Shown here: positions 35,231-48,574 of the stretch, piece by piece
Numbering within the stretch: the stretch's first letter is position 1
Layout of the letters: each line of letters starts with the position of its first letter
From: Gremmenia infestans
Taxonomy: Eukaryota; Ascomycota; Leotiomycetes; Helotiales; Hamatocanthoscyphaceae
DNA: 64,000 nucleotides
Direction: 5' to 3'
NCBI GenBank assembly: GCA_032629725.1
Contig: JAFEVB010000023.1
Coordinates: 124,001 to 188,000, forward strand
The notes under the pieces: generated by a model
Told to the model about the DNA's origin: nothing
Seen by the model: the letters and a program-made list of their open reading frames with translations, nothing else
The model's database searches: none
Made by a program: the position numbers and the translations under genes

Positions 35231-36317
35231 ATGCCACCCTCAATCTATTTCGTCCGACACGCGGAAGCGGAGCACAACGTTAGTGTAAGTTAGGTTTGTT
35301 TTCTTCTTCAAAATGCAGATTTCTCAATCTTAAAAAATGCATGCGGCTAACATCATCAATAAGCGTGATCCCAATACACGAGATGCCCTTCTGACCCAGA
35401 GAGGAAAAGCACAATGCGCCAGACTACTAGAGACATTCCCCGCGCACGACTCAATCGATCTCGTCGTAGCATCTCCCTTGCGCCGTACCATTCAGACAGC
35501 GGTGCTCTGTTTCAGGCCATCGCTAGCGCAGGAGAATGTCGAGTTTCATCTTTTGCCGGAAGCTCAAGAGGTTAGCGACATGACGTGTAACGTTGGCTTT
35601 CCTCGGGGTGAGCTAGAAGTCGAGGTGCAAAAACTGTTCGGAGACGATGAGAGTGCCGCGTTGGCAAGTCGGAAGATAGACTATGCTGCGGTGGTCGATG
35701 GGTGGAATTCAAAGGTCAACACGATCTAGTCTCCTCCGTCACTTTAAACTCATTGTTCCCAATCTTCGGACTAAACTATCGTGTTCAACGAGGAATTGGA
35801 ATTTTCACCACCAACTCTCATTGGAATTCATAAGCTGATCAAGTTGTACAATAGCAAGGAATATGGGGTTCGGAGAAATCAGCTGTCGAAGCTCGTGCAG
35901 CAACACTTCGCGCCTGGCTCTACGCCCGTCCAGAGAAAACCATAGTTGTGGTCACACATGGAAACTTCCTCCATTACTTGACCGAGGATTGGAATGAGCC
36001 TATGTACTCCCCCGGAAAACAGGCGACTGCCAAAGTCGCAGCATTAGGGCTTGTTCCACCTAGGGGTATGATTACCCCCTCTCCCCTTTTTCCTTTGAAT
36101 TTCCCTTCCATGCTTGACATTGGAGTTAGAACATCCATGTTTATCAACTAAAACCATCAACTGTTTCTACGATTCTAACTTTTGTTTACGTACAGGCACA
36201 TCATGGGCTAATTGCGAGATTCACCAATTCGAGTTTTCTCCCGACTCTAACGAAAATGATGCACATTTGGTAGAGACTGACGCAGGCAAGAACGCGAGGA
36301 AATGTTTTGCTCCATAG
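35231..36317 (+). CDS. Histidine phosphatase superfamily (phosphoglycerate mutase-like) protein
   Basis: A 245-aa protein from exons 35231-35284, 35364-35714, 35855-36065 and 36196-36317, whose phases (0, 0, 1) give one continuous frame. The N-terminus has the catalytic motif FVRHAEAEHNVS, where the His forms the phosphohistidine. SPLRRTIQTA follows, and VVVTHGNFLHYL supplies the second catalytic His. The acidic donor usually found between them is in the middle part. The size and order fit the small cytosolic fungal phosphatases of the PGM branch; the substrate is unknown. The second intron has a weak donor (AAG|GTCAAC) and is 140 nt, so it could hide a small extra exon. The other introns are regular. 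Confidence 0.85.
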
Positions 36318-36571
36318 GCATAAGAGGGTATTTGAGCATTGAATTACATTGGCGTGTCTACCTCGGTGCAGGTATAGGGGTGTTGCATTCCTCTCTAGCT
36401 ATTTCACTCGACATAGTTTGTTGTATAACATTATATTGAGACATGGTAGGTTTTCATGATTAGTCCTGGTGAACGATAAACCTTTGGACAGAATATTGTT
36501 CCAGGATATGTCAATAATTAATTAGCTAAATTCAACCAATTTCCATCACCTGCACTTCACAGCGACATGAA

Positions 36572-39500
36572 TTAGATCCCAAGACCAGCAAATTGCTGTT
36601 CCAAATCCGTCGCCCGTGTCACACCTCCCACAGCTTGATGATTCTGGCCACCAACAGCAGAACCGCATTGCGGGCATCGCGAGGTCTCCATCGGCATCCC
36701 ACATTCCCCAACGGTGAAGGGGTGATTGTTCTCACAATAATACCAGTGCCCTGTGCCTGAAAAGCTCTGCGCCATGGCCGCGTACACGGCAGCTTTCTCG
36801 TCGGTACTTACTGGTAGGTAGAAGGTCGAGCCACGCAGCATCTTCTCAACATCACTTACCTCCTCCTGCATGCCGGCTGTCTGGCCGCGATATGCAACGC
36901 ATATCCTGCGTGCGAGGGTCAGATGTTCGTTGGCCCTGTCTAAGAGTTGCGTGGATTCCGGAGTAGGATCTGCGAAGCTTCGCTCGAGGGCAAAGAACCG
37001 TGCCCAGTAGAGATGGCCCTCAACGGTGACTGCAGGCTGGTCTCTTGAGAGCGATTCTGCAATCAGCTTTTCGCAGTCCTTTCTGTTGATGCTCAAGTCT
37101 ACTTTTAAGCCATGAGCAGCTGCTTTGGTCGCACCTTTTCGATCATTGAGGAAAGTAGAGAGGATGGTATAATCGCATCTAATAAGCAACACTGTGGTCA
37201 AAAGACGGTTCCGTACTTGCAAAATGTCGACTTTCGCATCTAGATTGACATCTACGCCGCGATGTCTGCGAGCATCCTGTGCGAGGTCGTAGATGCGACC
37301 GAATGGCTGTTCTCCTTCATCTACTTGACCCAGAAACTTCTTGACTTCGTTTCGAAGTCTTAGAACCAGTGAGTATTTGTTAATCTTTTGCATGAGCTTT
37401 GCAACTTGGGAGAACTGTTGGTCCCGAGTGCCTCGCAAGTGAAGCGGTCCAGAAGAAGAGCCTTCTGGTAACACCCCACGTGTTGTCTGTTGGGGACCTT
37501 CAGCACTCTCGCGAAGGTTTCCCTCAATCTCCTGCATCCTAGCTACCAGAGGGACGAAGTTCATGTTAGCCCATACGATGAACTTTTTTGTTGCCTCGTC
37601 GATTAGGGCTCGACGAACGATCCGGCTATATCGGTTGAGAGTTCGCAAAGGACCTCGACAGGTCGGGCAGCTTTTCATTCCAGAAGCAGAGAATGGTTCT
37701 GCATTGTTCTTCAATCCTACAATAGACCCTTCAGCGTCCATCGTGTAGAAATCAGACATGCTCATATGCCCATCCATGCTCTCCAACGTCAGTATGTGCC
37801 CACATGGGGGTATTATGCAAGGACTCTCGTCAAGATCGACTTCCTCAAAAGTGGACGACATGATGAAATCAACGATCATGTCTTTGGTTGTTTGGTTAGC
37901 ACACGTCTGACAGTACTTTGAACTTGGACATATTTCTCCACAAACAGATGGACATCGATGCCCACAAGCTAACTTCTTTCCACAGCGCTCTGAGCATGGC
38001 AAAAGGTCACAAGGGACTGCACAAGGCAAGGGGCATTGTCCCCGGTGAGGGCAAGACCAGGAACAAGTTTCTGCGCAGGGAATACAAGGTTCGTGGCACA
38101 GCTTGCTACATTTCGAATGAGTGCAACTGACTTCGCAGCGATTGGTGCACGGAGGACAGGGCTCGTCGTTGTGGCATTTGGCTTTGCAGCTATGGTTGCA
38201 AGTAGTGTATGATCTTCCACATTTGGTGTTGCAAACCCCATGCTTTTCTTGCGCAATGACACCTTCGAGTCTAACCCTACAATCTCTGCAAGTGTTTGTG
38301 CAGTTGTGCCCACAAGCTAAAGCAGCTCCGCAGGTCGCTGAACAAGGGTAGTCGACGTCTAGAGGCAGCTCGTAGCAACGGACAAAAATCTTATGGCTGC
38401 AATGCGTCATTGTTTGCTCCATTTGGACCTGGCATTTGACTTTCTCGGGTCTCTGCGCTTCATAGCATCTTAGCTGCGCGGCGACATGTCCACAAGGTAG
38501 AGGGATATTGTACACCATGACCTGGCATTTCAAGTCGCATTTATCTCTGCAAAGCTTTGGGCACTCATGCTCGCAACCTTTCTTAGTTCGCGGACAACGT
38601 TCGAGGCAGCGAACTGCATTGTGCAAGGCTGTCGAATGGCACTTAGTAACACATGAATGGCCACACAGTAATCTAGATGAGCATCTCTGTGAACATCCAC
38701 CTTCCGGGGCTAGTCGGACGAAGTCGTCAGGCTTAGAGACCTCGATTGGTGTTTCTTTATGCCGAGGACAACATAATGCCAAGGTAGGGCCAATGCTGTG
38801 GGAATTATCCAGAATTGAAAGCACCCCAGCCCACATTGGAACAGGTCTCGCGGTATCAGAATTGCCGATGATGTACCTACAGTCAAGAATTCGGAGTCAG
38901 TATTGTCTAGTATATTTCAGGGGTAGTCGACTCTTCAGATATTTCCAAAAATGACCTAACAACTCCCAAGCTGTTCAAAGTGGGAAATGTTACTCCAGGA
39001 TGGTTACTTACATGCCGTGCTGTGCCCGACTCAGCAGCACATTGATACGATTAGACGTCTTCAGAAATCCACACTTGCGCTCATCATTACTCCGAACCAA
39101 CGACATAATAACGACTTTGGCTTCCTCTCCCTGAAAATTGTCGACTGTTGCTATTCGTAAAGCATTAAGCATCGTTGTTTTTTGTACCAAGTCTGGGCCA
39201 GCTGATGTCTCTGAGTCATCTTGAAGCCCCTTCGCTTCCAAATCTTCTTTGTCTCGATCACCAACCACGATCTCGAAGGAACTTGCGAGGCGCTTTTTGA
39301 TTTTCTGCAGTTGGCCTAGATAGGGAGTGATAATGGCAATATCCTCGCTGCTATATGTTCCTTGCTTCACAAGATGAGTAGCAAGAGCGGCGACTACCTC
39401 CACTTCGAAGGTGTTAGTTTTGGAGAGGGACACGGCCTGGGAGGGTTGCGGGTCTTCCTTCTTCTGATGATCAAGCCAGTACAAACGATTTCTCATGCCA

Positions 39501-42500
39501 ACAACTTCTGGATATTCCTTCACGGATGGGTGATCTTGCAAATCCGGATAAAGCGTGGTTCTGATCAATTCGGAAATCAATGGGTGCATCCGCCGCTGGG
39601 TTTTCAGCGTGCTCAATGGGACTGAAAAGGTGCCCGGCTGCGGCTTCACGAGACGTTCAAACAGAGAAATGTCGAGAGAATATTTCTGGCCTCGACGATT
39701 GTCATGTTGAAGTTCGTAATTGTTAATTTGGGGCCGTAGTTGTTCATGGTCGCCAATCAGGATAGCATGTTCTATTCCAGGAAGAAATGCTGTAAGAGTA
39801 TGTGCTTCGAGAACTTCGCCGGCTTCCTCGCAAAGCATGACCTTCGCATGGACTCGTTGGAGCAATTCGATATTCCTTGCTAAACCAGATGTTGTGACCC
39901 CGATAATGTGTGCTTGTCTGAGACATCGAAGATCCAGCTCGCTGTGGCACTTGTCTAGTGCAGATTTGGAGCTATAGTAGGAATCCAATGCGTGAGTGAG
40001 GTCACTGGTTAGTTCTGCGCTCCTTCGCTTAATCCAATGATTGTACAAAGCGGCACGCTCAGAGGCTGACATCTCCTTCAGAGAAAGTCCCTCAAGATAC
40101 GGGACTGGGCGATTGGAAGTGAGTTTCTTTGGTGCGTTTCTGACCCAACTTTCCAAGACTCTGAACTTCTTGCCTCGGACTTCCTGAAACCCCTCGGCGT
40201 CGACTCCCTGGCCAAATAGCTCCTGATGATGCTGTTGATGGTTCCGGGACAAATGAGCTTTGATGTTCGTCCATGACTTGGGACTGCTCAACGCCACTAC
40301 TATACTTTGGATCTCTTCCACTATTTCTCCAATGTCCTTGTTATTTTGCCACCTATCGTGCTTCTCCGTTTTCGTGGGCTCAACACTTTCTCTGACATTT
40401 TGAAGGGTGCAGTTGGCAAGCAAAGTGGATTTGGATCGCGAGCCTAGGCGGATGACTTGCTTCATGCCCTCTTTGACTAGATGCTCTAAAAGTCCATCGA
40501 GAGCATGATTTGTATAACAAACTACAGAAACTGGAGTCAGCTTTATTTTGGGCAAATTTCGAAAGGTGTTCGGAATGACCCACGAGCTGTGAGACATTGT
40601 CCGAGTCAAATTCGAAACGTGCTGGAAACGATAGTAAACGAGATTTCTGTTTTCTTACCACAGATAATAGGACCCAGTTTAGCAGCCTTCCTGTTGTGAA
40701 TCAAAGCTTTAAGGATTGCTACGCCTGTGTAACTCTTACCTGTGCCCGGAGGCCCTTGGATGAGAGCCAACCCCGTACTGAGAGCTTGGATGACCGCACG
40801 TCTTTGAGCGCTGTCAAGCGTCGAGCGTTCTTCAAGTTTTTTAAAGTCGAATCCTTTTCCGGGGCTTAAAGTTAGGGGTCTACCAGTGGTGAGGACATCC
40901 AGCTTGAATGCGAAGCCAGGACGAGCGGCGTAGGCAGGAGGTTGTATAGTTGCATCTGTAGTCTGTGAGTTCTGCGCAATGATCTCGGCGAACGGAAGAT
41001 CCAAGGTCTTGCTCATCTTCTGCAAGGCTTCCAAAGTTGGTTGAAAAGATGGAAGGAGGACCCCGGGAAACTCGACCAGCGATTGTCGAGCTCTAGTATG
41101 TGTACCGATATGTGTACCAATCCAAATTGCATGCTCATGTTTGTATTCAGCAAAACTCAATAGTACAGATGCCTGTTTCGCGTGCCTAAAGAGACTTGGA
41201 AGATCATCTCGCTTTGGAAGTTCAGAGTCTTTTCCTCTGGGGGCTGGATCGCACACAGAGAAGAATACAATTTTGCCTGTCGAAGAAACGAAGCAGACCA
41301 GTGAGTCAACTTGCAGAAGTTTGCTTCCTTTCCACCAATCTTCTCGCTGTTTGCTAGACTTATTTTTGATCTGGGAAGGTTGGTCGAACTCGGCAACGAC
41401 TTGTAGACCCCTTCTGCGATCTACACACATGCGATCGAAGCGGACGTTGTGATAGACAAGCTTGCGAATGCCTTGTTGATTCTGATGCATTGGCACATTT
41501 TGCGTTGGACTGCCCAGTCTTGTAACCTCTTCACGCACAGCATCTCGCAATTGGCCGACTGTATCTTCGCGTAAGAGTCGGAATTGTCGATCCAGAAGCC
41601 CTGCAAGGCCGGGTAGATGATGCTGTGTTGAATCGAGTAATGGAAGGTATTCTTGCCGCGGGGAAACAATTTCTAGACCAGTAGGTAGAATTTGTATCTC
41701 AGCGATGCTCGCATGGTCATTGTCGTGCCGAGCGCCCTTGGCGGAAAGTTTTCCAGGCAGGTCTTGCGTCAATTCAAAGGTCGCAGCTGGGGCACTGGCC
41801 AAAGCGGGTTGCGTTGATGCGGAAGGAAGCGAGGAGCCAATGTGAAGACGGCGTTTGATTCGGGCCAGGCTTTGTTGGGAATTTGGTGTCATGGAGTCTT
41901 CGGGACTGCACGCAGAGATGGTCTCTATGATACCGGTGAAGCCCTCAATGACTTGGGCGCTCTGGTTAAGCTCGATCACCCTGTCGAGAACTGCGAGAAC
42001 AGATGATAGAGCAATAGCAGCGACTTCCTCATCACTCGATAATTGACTAACCATCATTGTACACAGAGCGGATGCTGCAAACTCAAACACACTCAGGCCA
42101 CGTTTGCCACTGGGGCCGAAGATAAAAGTATAAATAGTGTCAATGGGGTTCTCCAGTACAAGTGAGTATAGCACATCAGGGTGAGAGATGATCCTGAAGA
42201 ACGGAAGAATTCGCTCTTTGAAAATCGAGATTGAAGCTTCGGCGGTTCGAACCCCAGCCAAATCTTCTGTAGCGAGATTGATTATCTTGAGGCCTTGCTC
42301 TGAGCCGAGTTTGGAAATGACTTCTTGCCGTGTTCCTGGATCATCATTTTCCATGATTTTCCATCCGATCTCGAAGAAGGCTTTGGTGTTTACAGGAGCT
42401 TCAAAGCGTCGGTTGTTTGCGTCGCTTCGAGGTATCATGTATTTCCACTTGCGACATAATGCTTCTGCTTCCGTATCTTCACGGCCATGTGGGCTTGCAC

Positions 42501-42655
42501 TTCCTGTGGGTATGGCGGTATCATGGCTGTAAGAACACTTGGTACCGAAGCGGCAACGGCCACTGTTCCTGAAAGCGAAGCAAAATTTCGGCCTGTTGCT
42601 CCCAAAGTCATTAGCGATTCTTGTGGAAAGGGTTTGCTTTTAACACCCACGGCAT
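36572..42655 (-). CDS. ZNFX1-like superfamily 1 helicase with CCCH, NFX1-type and RZ-type zinc fingers
   Basis: A 1,920-aa protein from exons 42655-42651, 42592-40659, 40530-39012 and 38876-36572; all four junctions keep frame. The first exon is only five bases (ATG plus two). Splicing over a 58-nt intron with a CGCTAATGAC branch gives MPPKFCFAFRNSGRCRFG, a C-x8-C-x5-C-x3-H finger. The helicase has Walker A GPPGTGKS near residue 614, VVCYTNHALD, a DEAD-box-like CEEAGEV, and C-terminal NRINVLLSRAQHG. A Cys/His-rich run of NFX1-type fingers follows (CGHSC, CEHECPKLC and others), then an RZ-type finger (GHWYYCENNHPFTVGECG). Fission yeast Hrr1 and nematode ZNFX-1, which act in small-RNA silencing, have related helicase cores. 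A role in RNAi or RNA surveillance here is inference. Confidence 0.9.
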
Positions 42656-43731
42656 TTTGATGACCCAGCTCTACAGAAGACTGGATAATAGTTCCGAGCA
42701 AACAGTAGTGTTGATAGCTTGTCGCTACTATGTAAAAGACCTAGAATGAGAAAAGCTAGAAGACACCCAAACCGTTATCTACACGCAAACGAACCACGGA
42801 AGCAAACAGAATATAAAGCGTTCGTTGCCACGACAAGACCTCCAACTTCACACGAGGCAGCTTCAGCTTCTGACGCTCCGAACGGTTAGCTGCTGAAAGG
42901 GCCTGCATGTTATCAAATAGGCTGCCACTGGCAAACGGGGATCGTTGTCTGATAGTTTCATATCCGACCAAAGGGAACCAGCCTCTCAGGGCCAGCCAAC
43001 ATGGGACCATGCATAATGTTGCAAGGCATACTCCGTATTGCTGCTGTGTTGGTATCGCGAACAAATGGGAAGAGAAGATTTCAAGAGGAAGGCGGTGGAA
43101 CCATCCATGTGAGTGCATCATAACAACATCGTGGTAGACAGACAAAGCGGCACCGTTTTTATATGTGCCAGATGGGATGGATGGGACAATAAAGATCTAT
43201 GGCAATAAGTGCCGCTTTTGTGTCAAGCTCCCTCCCTCACTCGGCCCGTCCCGGCCCCGGCCCAATGAGCCGCAGCAGACACCCCCCAACACCGCAGCCA
43301 CATCCTCACCGAAGGCCGCATAGAAGGCTAGTTTGACGGCGCAGAAGTGGCTCAAGCAAAGTTGTGCCTGTAATCCAATGAAATGATAATGAAAGCGCTT
43401 GGAAGGAATTTGTAAGAAATGGCTGCCCGTCCCTTATACAAGTCTGCATTTCGCCCTTTCATTTAGAGGTAATAGTGGCCCTGACTTTCTGAACACTTGC
43501 TGGTAAGTTGTGGCAATGATCTAAAAGAGAAACCCCCTTCCAGCCCCAATCCGCAGATGAATTGCTTGCTAGCTCCGAGCAACTCAGGATTATAAAAGTC
43601 ATTAAGAGTATAACATATACATGAGTGAAAGTTAGGCAGATACAACCAAGAAATTCATTAACGACATGCCATCATCCCATTCCTATGCTCATTAGGGTAT
43701 CACAACAGACATTCTCTCAATTACTTCTTCC
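42656..43731. other. Intergenic between the helicase and CPT1 genes
   Basis: About 1.1 kb. It contains TACTCCGTA at 43029-43037 and a C-rich run near 43245-43310. A minus-strand frame at 43145-42756 has no recognised features. Confidence 0.5.
43029..43037. repeat. TACTCCGTA word
   Basis: Exact copy of the recurrent intergenic word, about 375 bases upstream of the helicase start. Confidence 0.6.
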
Positions 43732-45170
43732 TCACTGCGCCTTCTTTGCCTCTTCTTCTTCGTTCCATGGGTGCTTGATCGTTAAGCACCAGATGTCGAG
43801 GTAATCGCAGATCGTAACGATCACATCCACCTGTTTTAAGTGTCAGTTGTAATTCTCCACATCTTTGCAAGGGGGCAGGAAGAACATACCACGAAGCTTC
43901 CATAAACCCCAATCGCGATACCAAGCATGCAGAACATATACGCGACCTGATACCCACCACTACCAAGGGCACTCGGCCATCCTAACCCGAATTTGTCCTG
44001 TAATAAGGGCCCTAAAGAGTCGAATACGCCATACGCAAGTGGAAGAACCAGAACGTTGTAGTAAGGGAAATCCAGCTGCACGAGATGGGCAGTGATCATC
44101 TGGCCGACTGAGTATGCGTTCACAAGCCCGCCGAAGAAGACAAAAGGCACGAGATGGTTGTGTAAAATCTCGGGGTTCAGGTATAGGTAGGCGGGGATTA
44201 GGGTCCAGGTTACGAAAAAGGGGACGAGGCCAAGGAGAGCGCCGCGAGACTTGTCGCCTCGGGCACGACGGGCTTTGATGACGTTCAGGGATCTATTGCT
44301 TGTTAGCTGGATCCTTGAGGTTGAGGGAGAAGGACTGACGATTGAACGGTATTCAGAACTAAGACAGTCCCGCCCTGAATCATGTACCATTCGTTGAAAG
44401 GCAGATTGTAGATATACGACGGAATGAATGAGAACTGAGGTATGCCAATTGTGTGAAACATAGACTGTTGCCAGAAACTGCCACCTCCCATGACACCCGT
44501 GAATGCGTATACCAATGTCAGAATAATGATTCCTTCAACAGGGCCAGAGACTATGCCGAGAGTGAGGGTCTTCGTATGGTATTCGTCCCAGGTTTGCACG
44601 TAGAAAGTAAGGAGCGCTGTACACCATTAGTAAGGTCTCGAGGGGTTTGGATAGGAAAACAAACATCCAAAGAGCGTCATAACCGTCTTCCAACCCATTC
44701 CCAAGTTTTGCGAGGCTGCGAAAACCAAGACTTCAAGGGAGGTATTCAGTGCATCGACACCATGATCAAACAACTCCCCCAAGGGACCACTCTGATGCGT
44801 TCTCCTCCTATATTACAATCAGCACAAATGCCCTTGCCCATTTGATATATGAAGGAACTCACGCCTGCGACCCATCGACGGCGTCAAACGTCTGGTACAA
44901 AAACAGCCCTGCAGCCCAACTATAGTAAACCCAAGTCGGACAATCCTGATCCAGCGTCGGCGTATACCACAACAGGGTCAGCACATTCACGATCACGAAG
45001 CTGAAGCCCGTCAGCGTGATCAGGTTCGGCGCCATCCACATGGGAAAACATTTTATGACGAAGTTGGTGTAGAAGGGCTTCAGGACATAGCGCGAGAGGA
45101 GGGAATGGTCAACTCCAGAGTATTTATATTCCTTCAGGCCGGGAAGCTTGTCCTGGCGTACATACACCAT
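43732..45170 (-). CDS. CPT1: sn-1,2-diacylglycerol choline/ethanolaminephosphotransferase
   Basis: An ER membrane enzyme that transfers phosphocholine or phosphoethanolamine from the CDP-alcohol to diacylglycerol, the last step of the Kennedy pathway. The five exons are 45170-44863, 44807-44665, 44616-44340, 44292-43890 and 43830-43732 (409 aa), and all phases agree. The CDP-alcohol phosphatidyltransferase motif is split by the first intron: FDAVDGSQA joins RRTHQSGPLGELFDHGVDAL, giving D-G-x2-A-R-x8-G-x3-D-x3-D. Several hydrophobic segments follow, for example LITLTGFSFVIVNVLTLLWY and ALLGLVPFFVTW. The length matches the yeast enzymes. The sequence cannot say whether choline or ethanolamine is preferred, so the symbol is by family. 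Confidence 0.93.
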
Positions 45171-45628
45171 ACTGTCGGATGGTGTTTAGATGAGGGTGGA
45201 AGATTGTTTTCGGAGAAGAGGGAAGCGGTGAGGTGGGGTGGGATGTTGTCTGTATCTGTCCTTTTTGAAGTCGCGAAATCTCGAAATCTGATTTCATGCT
45301 TGAAAGACGCGACATTCTTGGCAACGAACCATCGCAACGTCATTTCTGCCGCACTTCAGGGATACAGCACAGGCCAGGTGAACAGTAAAATAGGAATAGC
45401 ACCGCACCACCATAATTTTCAACCAAAAGTCAACATTACGTTCCGGAGAAATCGGAATCACAAATCATGCATCATAGACACCCAAAATCTCATAGAGCGT
45501 CATCATCATATTTTATGACCCTCCAGACTCCTAATGAGACCAGAAAAGCCATTCTCTTTGGCTTTTGAAAACCATTATCTAGACATCAATCAAATGCATC
45601 AAAGGCTCAACTCCATCCCTCGCTATCC
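45171..45628. promoter_or_regulatory. Promoter side of CPT1 and 3' flank of SEC21
   Basis: A 458-base spacer between two genes in the same orientation. No element is recognised. Confidence 0.5.
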
Positions 45629-48574
45629 CTAAGCAACAGACCCAATCACCAGAGCTGCAATTCCTTCCTCGTCGCTCCGTACGACGATTTTACTTGTGAC
45701 ACCAGATTTTGTAGAGTATGCCATCCGGATGTTGGCAACGACCTTTCCGCCAGTGACAGTCTTGCCGAACAGCTTGAGAGTGTGAGTAGTTGTGTTAATG
45801 GGTACATCCGTACCATCCAGGGGTTGTAATGAAAGGGTCGTCGCAAGTTGTTCGGTTGCATCTGATACCAATTAGCACATTCTTGTTCAAGATTATCGGT
45901 GTTGACTTACCGGCGATGCTCTTGACCCCACTGAGCTGCAATGTTTCTTCTGCCTCCTCGCCTGAAGCACCGACTTGCTCCCAAATGTGGTTGAAGTTGC
46001 CAGCAAAGGCTGGAACGACGTAATCACTTCCATTGAGCTCCAAGTCCTCAACTTGATATTCATCGTCGTAACCAGTCTCCTCGGGCTCTCCGGTTGTAGG
46101 ATCGATTTCTTTCGTGGTAAACTTCAAGACGTTTGTAAAGCTGCTAGCAGGGAAAGAACCTTCCCCATTGGACTTCTTGAAAGAAACGTAAATAGTTCCC
46201 GGCTCGTCGGTGGCAAGCTTGGCGGCTGGGATGATGAAATCTTCCTCGAGCTCCTCCTCTTCCGAGGGAGATACGACAACCGAGACGTCTTCGAGAACAG
46301 TGTCCGGAAGAGTGTTCTTGACTTCGTATTGGAGGACAATGTGCTCCTTGAAGATATGCTTGACAACACTGACTACATACTCTGTTTCTGATTCCGTCAA
46401 TTCTACCACAGGCGAGGACTTCAGCACACTGCCATACGGTTTCATCTCTGGTATCCGTAGAAGCTCTTGCTGGTATTTTTGGGCAGCAGCCGAAGCTGTT
46501 GCCGCAGCCTCCGTACTTGATTGTGATGGTTTTGTTGGTCCGGTCTTAGGAGCCTTGATGGTAGGTGTGACAGTTGTAAGCTTCTTGGTCCTGTCTTCGG
46601 CGTCTGCTTGCTCCTTGGTGACAACTGGAATAGCTGCAATGTCGAAAGGTGTGTCAAATGTTGTCTTGTCTTCCGCTGTAACGTACATTACCAGTTGATG
46701 TTCGAAATATGGAAGAGCAAAGGTGTTTTCTAGAAATGGAATTAGCAGAACTCTTGACAATTTGAGAGGCATACTCACCATTCTTAATAAACCGATCGGC
46801 CATTTCATCTGATTCGCTCATGAGTCTCAGATTCAAGGCCGCACGATCACGAACTTCATCATCAACATCATCCAGGCATCTGGTGAGAAGAACAGTGACG
46901 CTGCGCTTGACCTCTGGATCTTTCTGGCCCACGCCGAATTTCGCTAGAGCTGTGACCGCCGCAGCACGAACAATTGCATTTTCAAGAACAACACGGTTAT
47001 AAATGTACCGGATGTACTTCGTGGGTTGCGAAGTCTTTGGACCTTCCAGACCCAGTAGATGCAAGATACGAACAGCTAGCTTTGTAAATTCGCAATCTTC
47101 GATGAACTCGCAAAGATGCGCTAAAGCATCCTCCTTGGAGTCGGGTACAAATTTGATCAAATCAAACATGCTCTCAACAACAGCGCGCTTGAATTCGTAC
47201 CCTCCCTCATCCCGCAATATACCACTAAGGAATGCTAGCATGCCAGCTTGCTTGCTAGGAAACTTCAGGCAGAGTGTTCGAATGGCTTCAACGATTGTGA
47301 TCTTGAATTCGTCGGTAATATCGGCCATGAAGCCGGAAATTTGCTTCATTAGACGATCAACGCTGGCCTCATTTCCAGTCTTCAGAAGGGTAGTGATGGC
47401 AAATGTGGCAATCGAGCGATTGCTGTTAGAGATGAGGAGTTCGATATCGGGGTTGCAGGGATGAACAGCCTGGGGTTTGAAGGATGCAAAGTTATGGAGT
47501 ATTCTGATAGCAGCAAATTTGGTAACTGCGCGGGGAGATGTCAGGAACAATTGGAGGACGTGGATAGCCTGGGTGACTTCAGCATCTGTGACGTCTCGCA
47601 TATCACAAATTGCTTTAGCAGCCTCAAAATTGACCATCTCGCTCTTGTGTCGAAGCCAGCCGTCCAAAAGTTGGATCATTGGCTTCCGAAGTTGTTGATC
47701 CTCCTCCGCCAATTGAGCTGCCAGTCGAACAAGCATAACAGTAGCAGCAGGGCTCTTTACGGCCCCCGCAGTTCCAAATTGCTGAACCATCTTGACCAAT
47801 GCCATCCTGTCGTGCATTCTCATCTGGTAGAGAAGTCCAATTGCGTGGTATTGTGTCATGGTAGAGTTGTTGACTGGCATTTGTCCCGAAGACGATGAAA
47901 AACCCAGAGAGAATCCACCAGATGATTTCGTAGAGCTTGCCGCCTCTTGAGTCTCGCTCTGCCATCTTCGAACAACGTCGCGCGCGATTGGTAGGAGATG
48001 GTATGAGGAAATGAGGGCGGCGGAAGAAACTGATGGGTTCTTGTCTACAATGGCTGTCTTCATGACACGCTCAACACTTTGTACGGTCGAGCCCTGCTAT
48101 AATTAATATAAGCCTTCCAACACTTATAGAGTCACTCACGTCAATGATACGGCACAAGGCGCGAATAGCATTGGGTCTGTAAATCGCATCTGTTCCACCA
48201 CCAGTATCCTTCATAATCGTACTTGTGACCATAATAATATCCTCTGCGGAATGCGCCAACTCCTTGATAATGAGATGGACCATCTGTCGTAGACTAGCAT
48301 CTTTGTTTTGGAAAAGCTTCGAGATGCCGAAGAAAAGCGTCGTCGCTTCGTTGGTAGGAAATCGCTCCCCGGTGTAGAGAAGGAGGGCAATCTTGGTGAG
48401 AAGAACTCGACATCTTCGAGGTTGGATGGGAGAGGAATTGAACAATCGTGCTTGTAGGTGTTAGCTGGGATTTGGGGGAAGGGGGGTTTGTTGCGCACCT
48501 TCTTGGAAGACAGAGGTCCGGTCCACCTTCATAATTGCGGCGTCGCCGTCTTCGTCTTTCTTGCTGTAACTCAT
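45629..48574 (-). CDS. SEC21: Coatomer subunit gamma (COPI coat)
   Basis: A subunit of the COPI coat that forms Golgi-to-ER vesicles with Arf1. The exons are 48574-48499, 48450-48140, 48096-46779, 46729-45911 and 45861-45629 (918 aa, the usual length), with phases 1, 0, 1 and 1 consistent throughout. The N-terminal adaptin-type helical solenoid includes LYTGERFPTNEATTLFFGIS, YRPNAIRALCRIID and VERVMKTAIVDKNPSVSSAAL. A linker near residues 510-600 is rich in Ala/Thr/Pro. The C-terminal appendage domain includes LPYFEHQLVMYVTAEDKTTF and ends KSGVTSKIVVRSDEEGIAAL. The start MSYSKKDEDGD is the only reasonable one. Certainty is high. Confidence 0.97.

Noticed and set aside
42756..43145. Minus-strand 129-codon frame as a 5' exon of the helicase
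   Set aside because: It has no sensible splice path to the CCCH finger; the five-base exon at 42655-42651 gives a better start.
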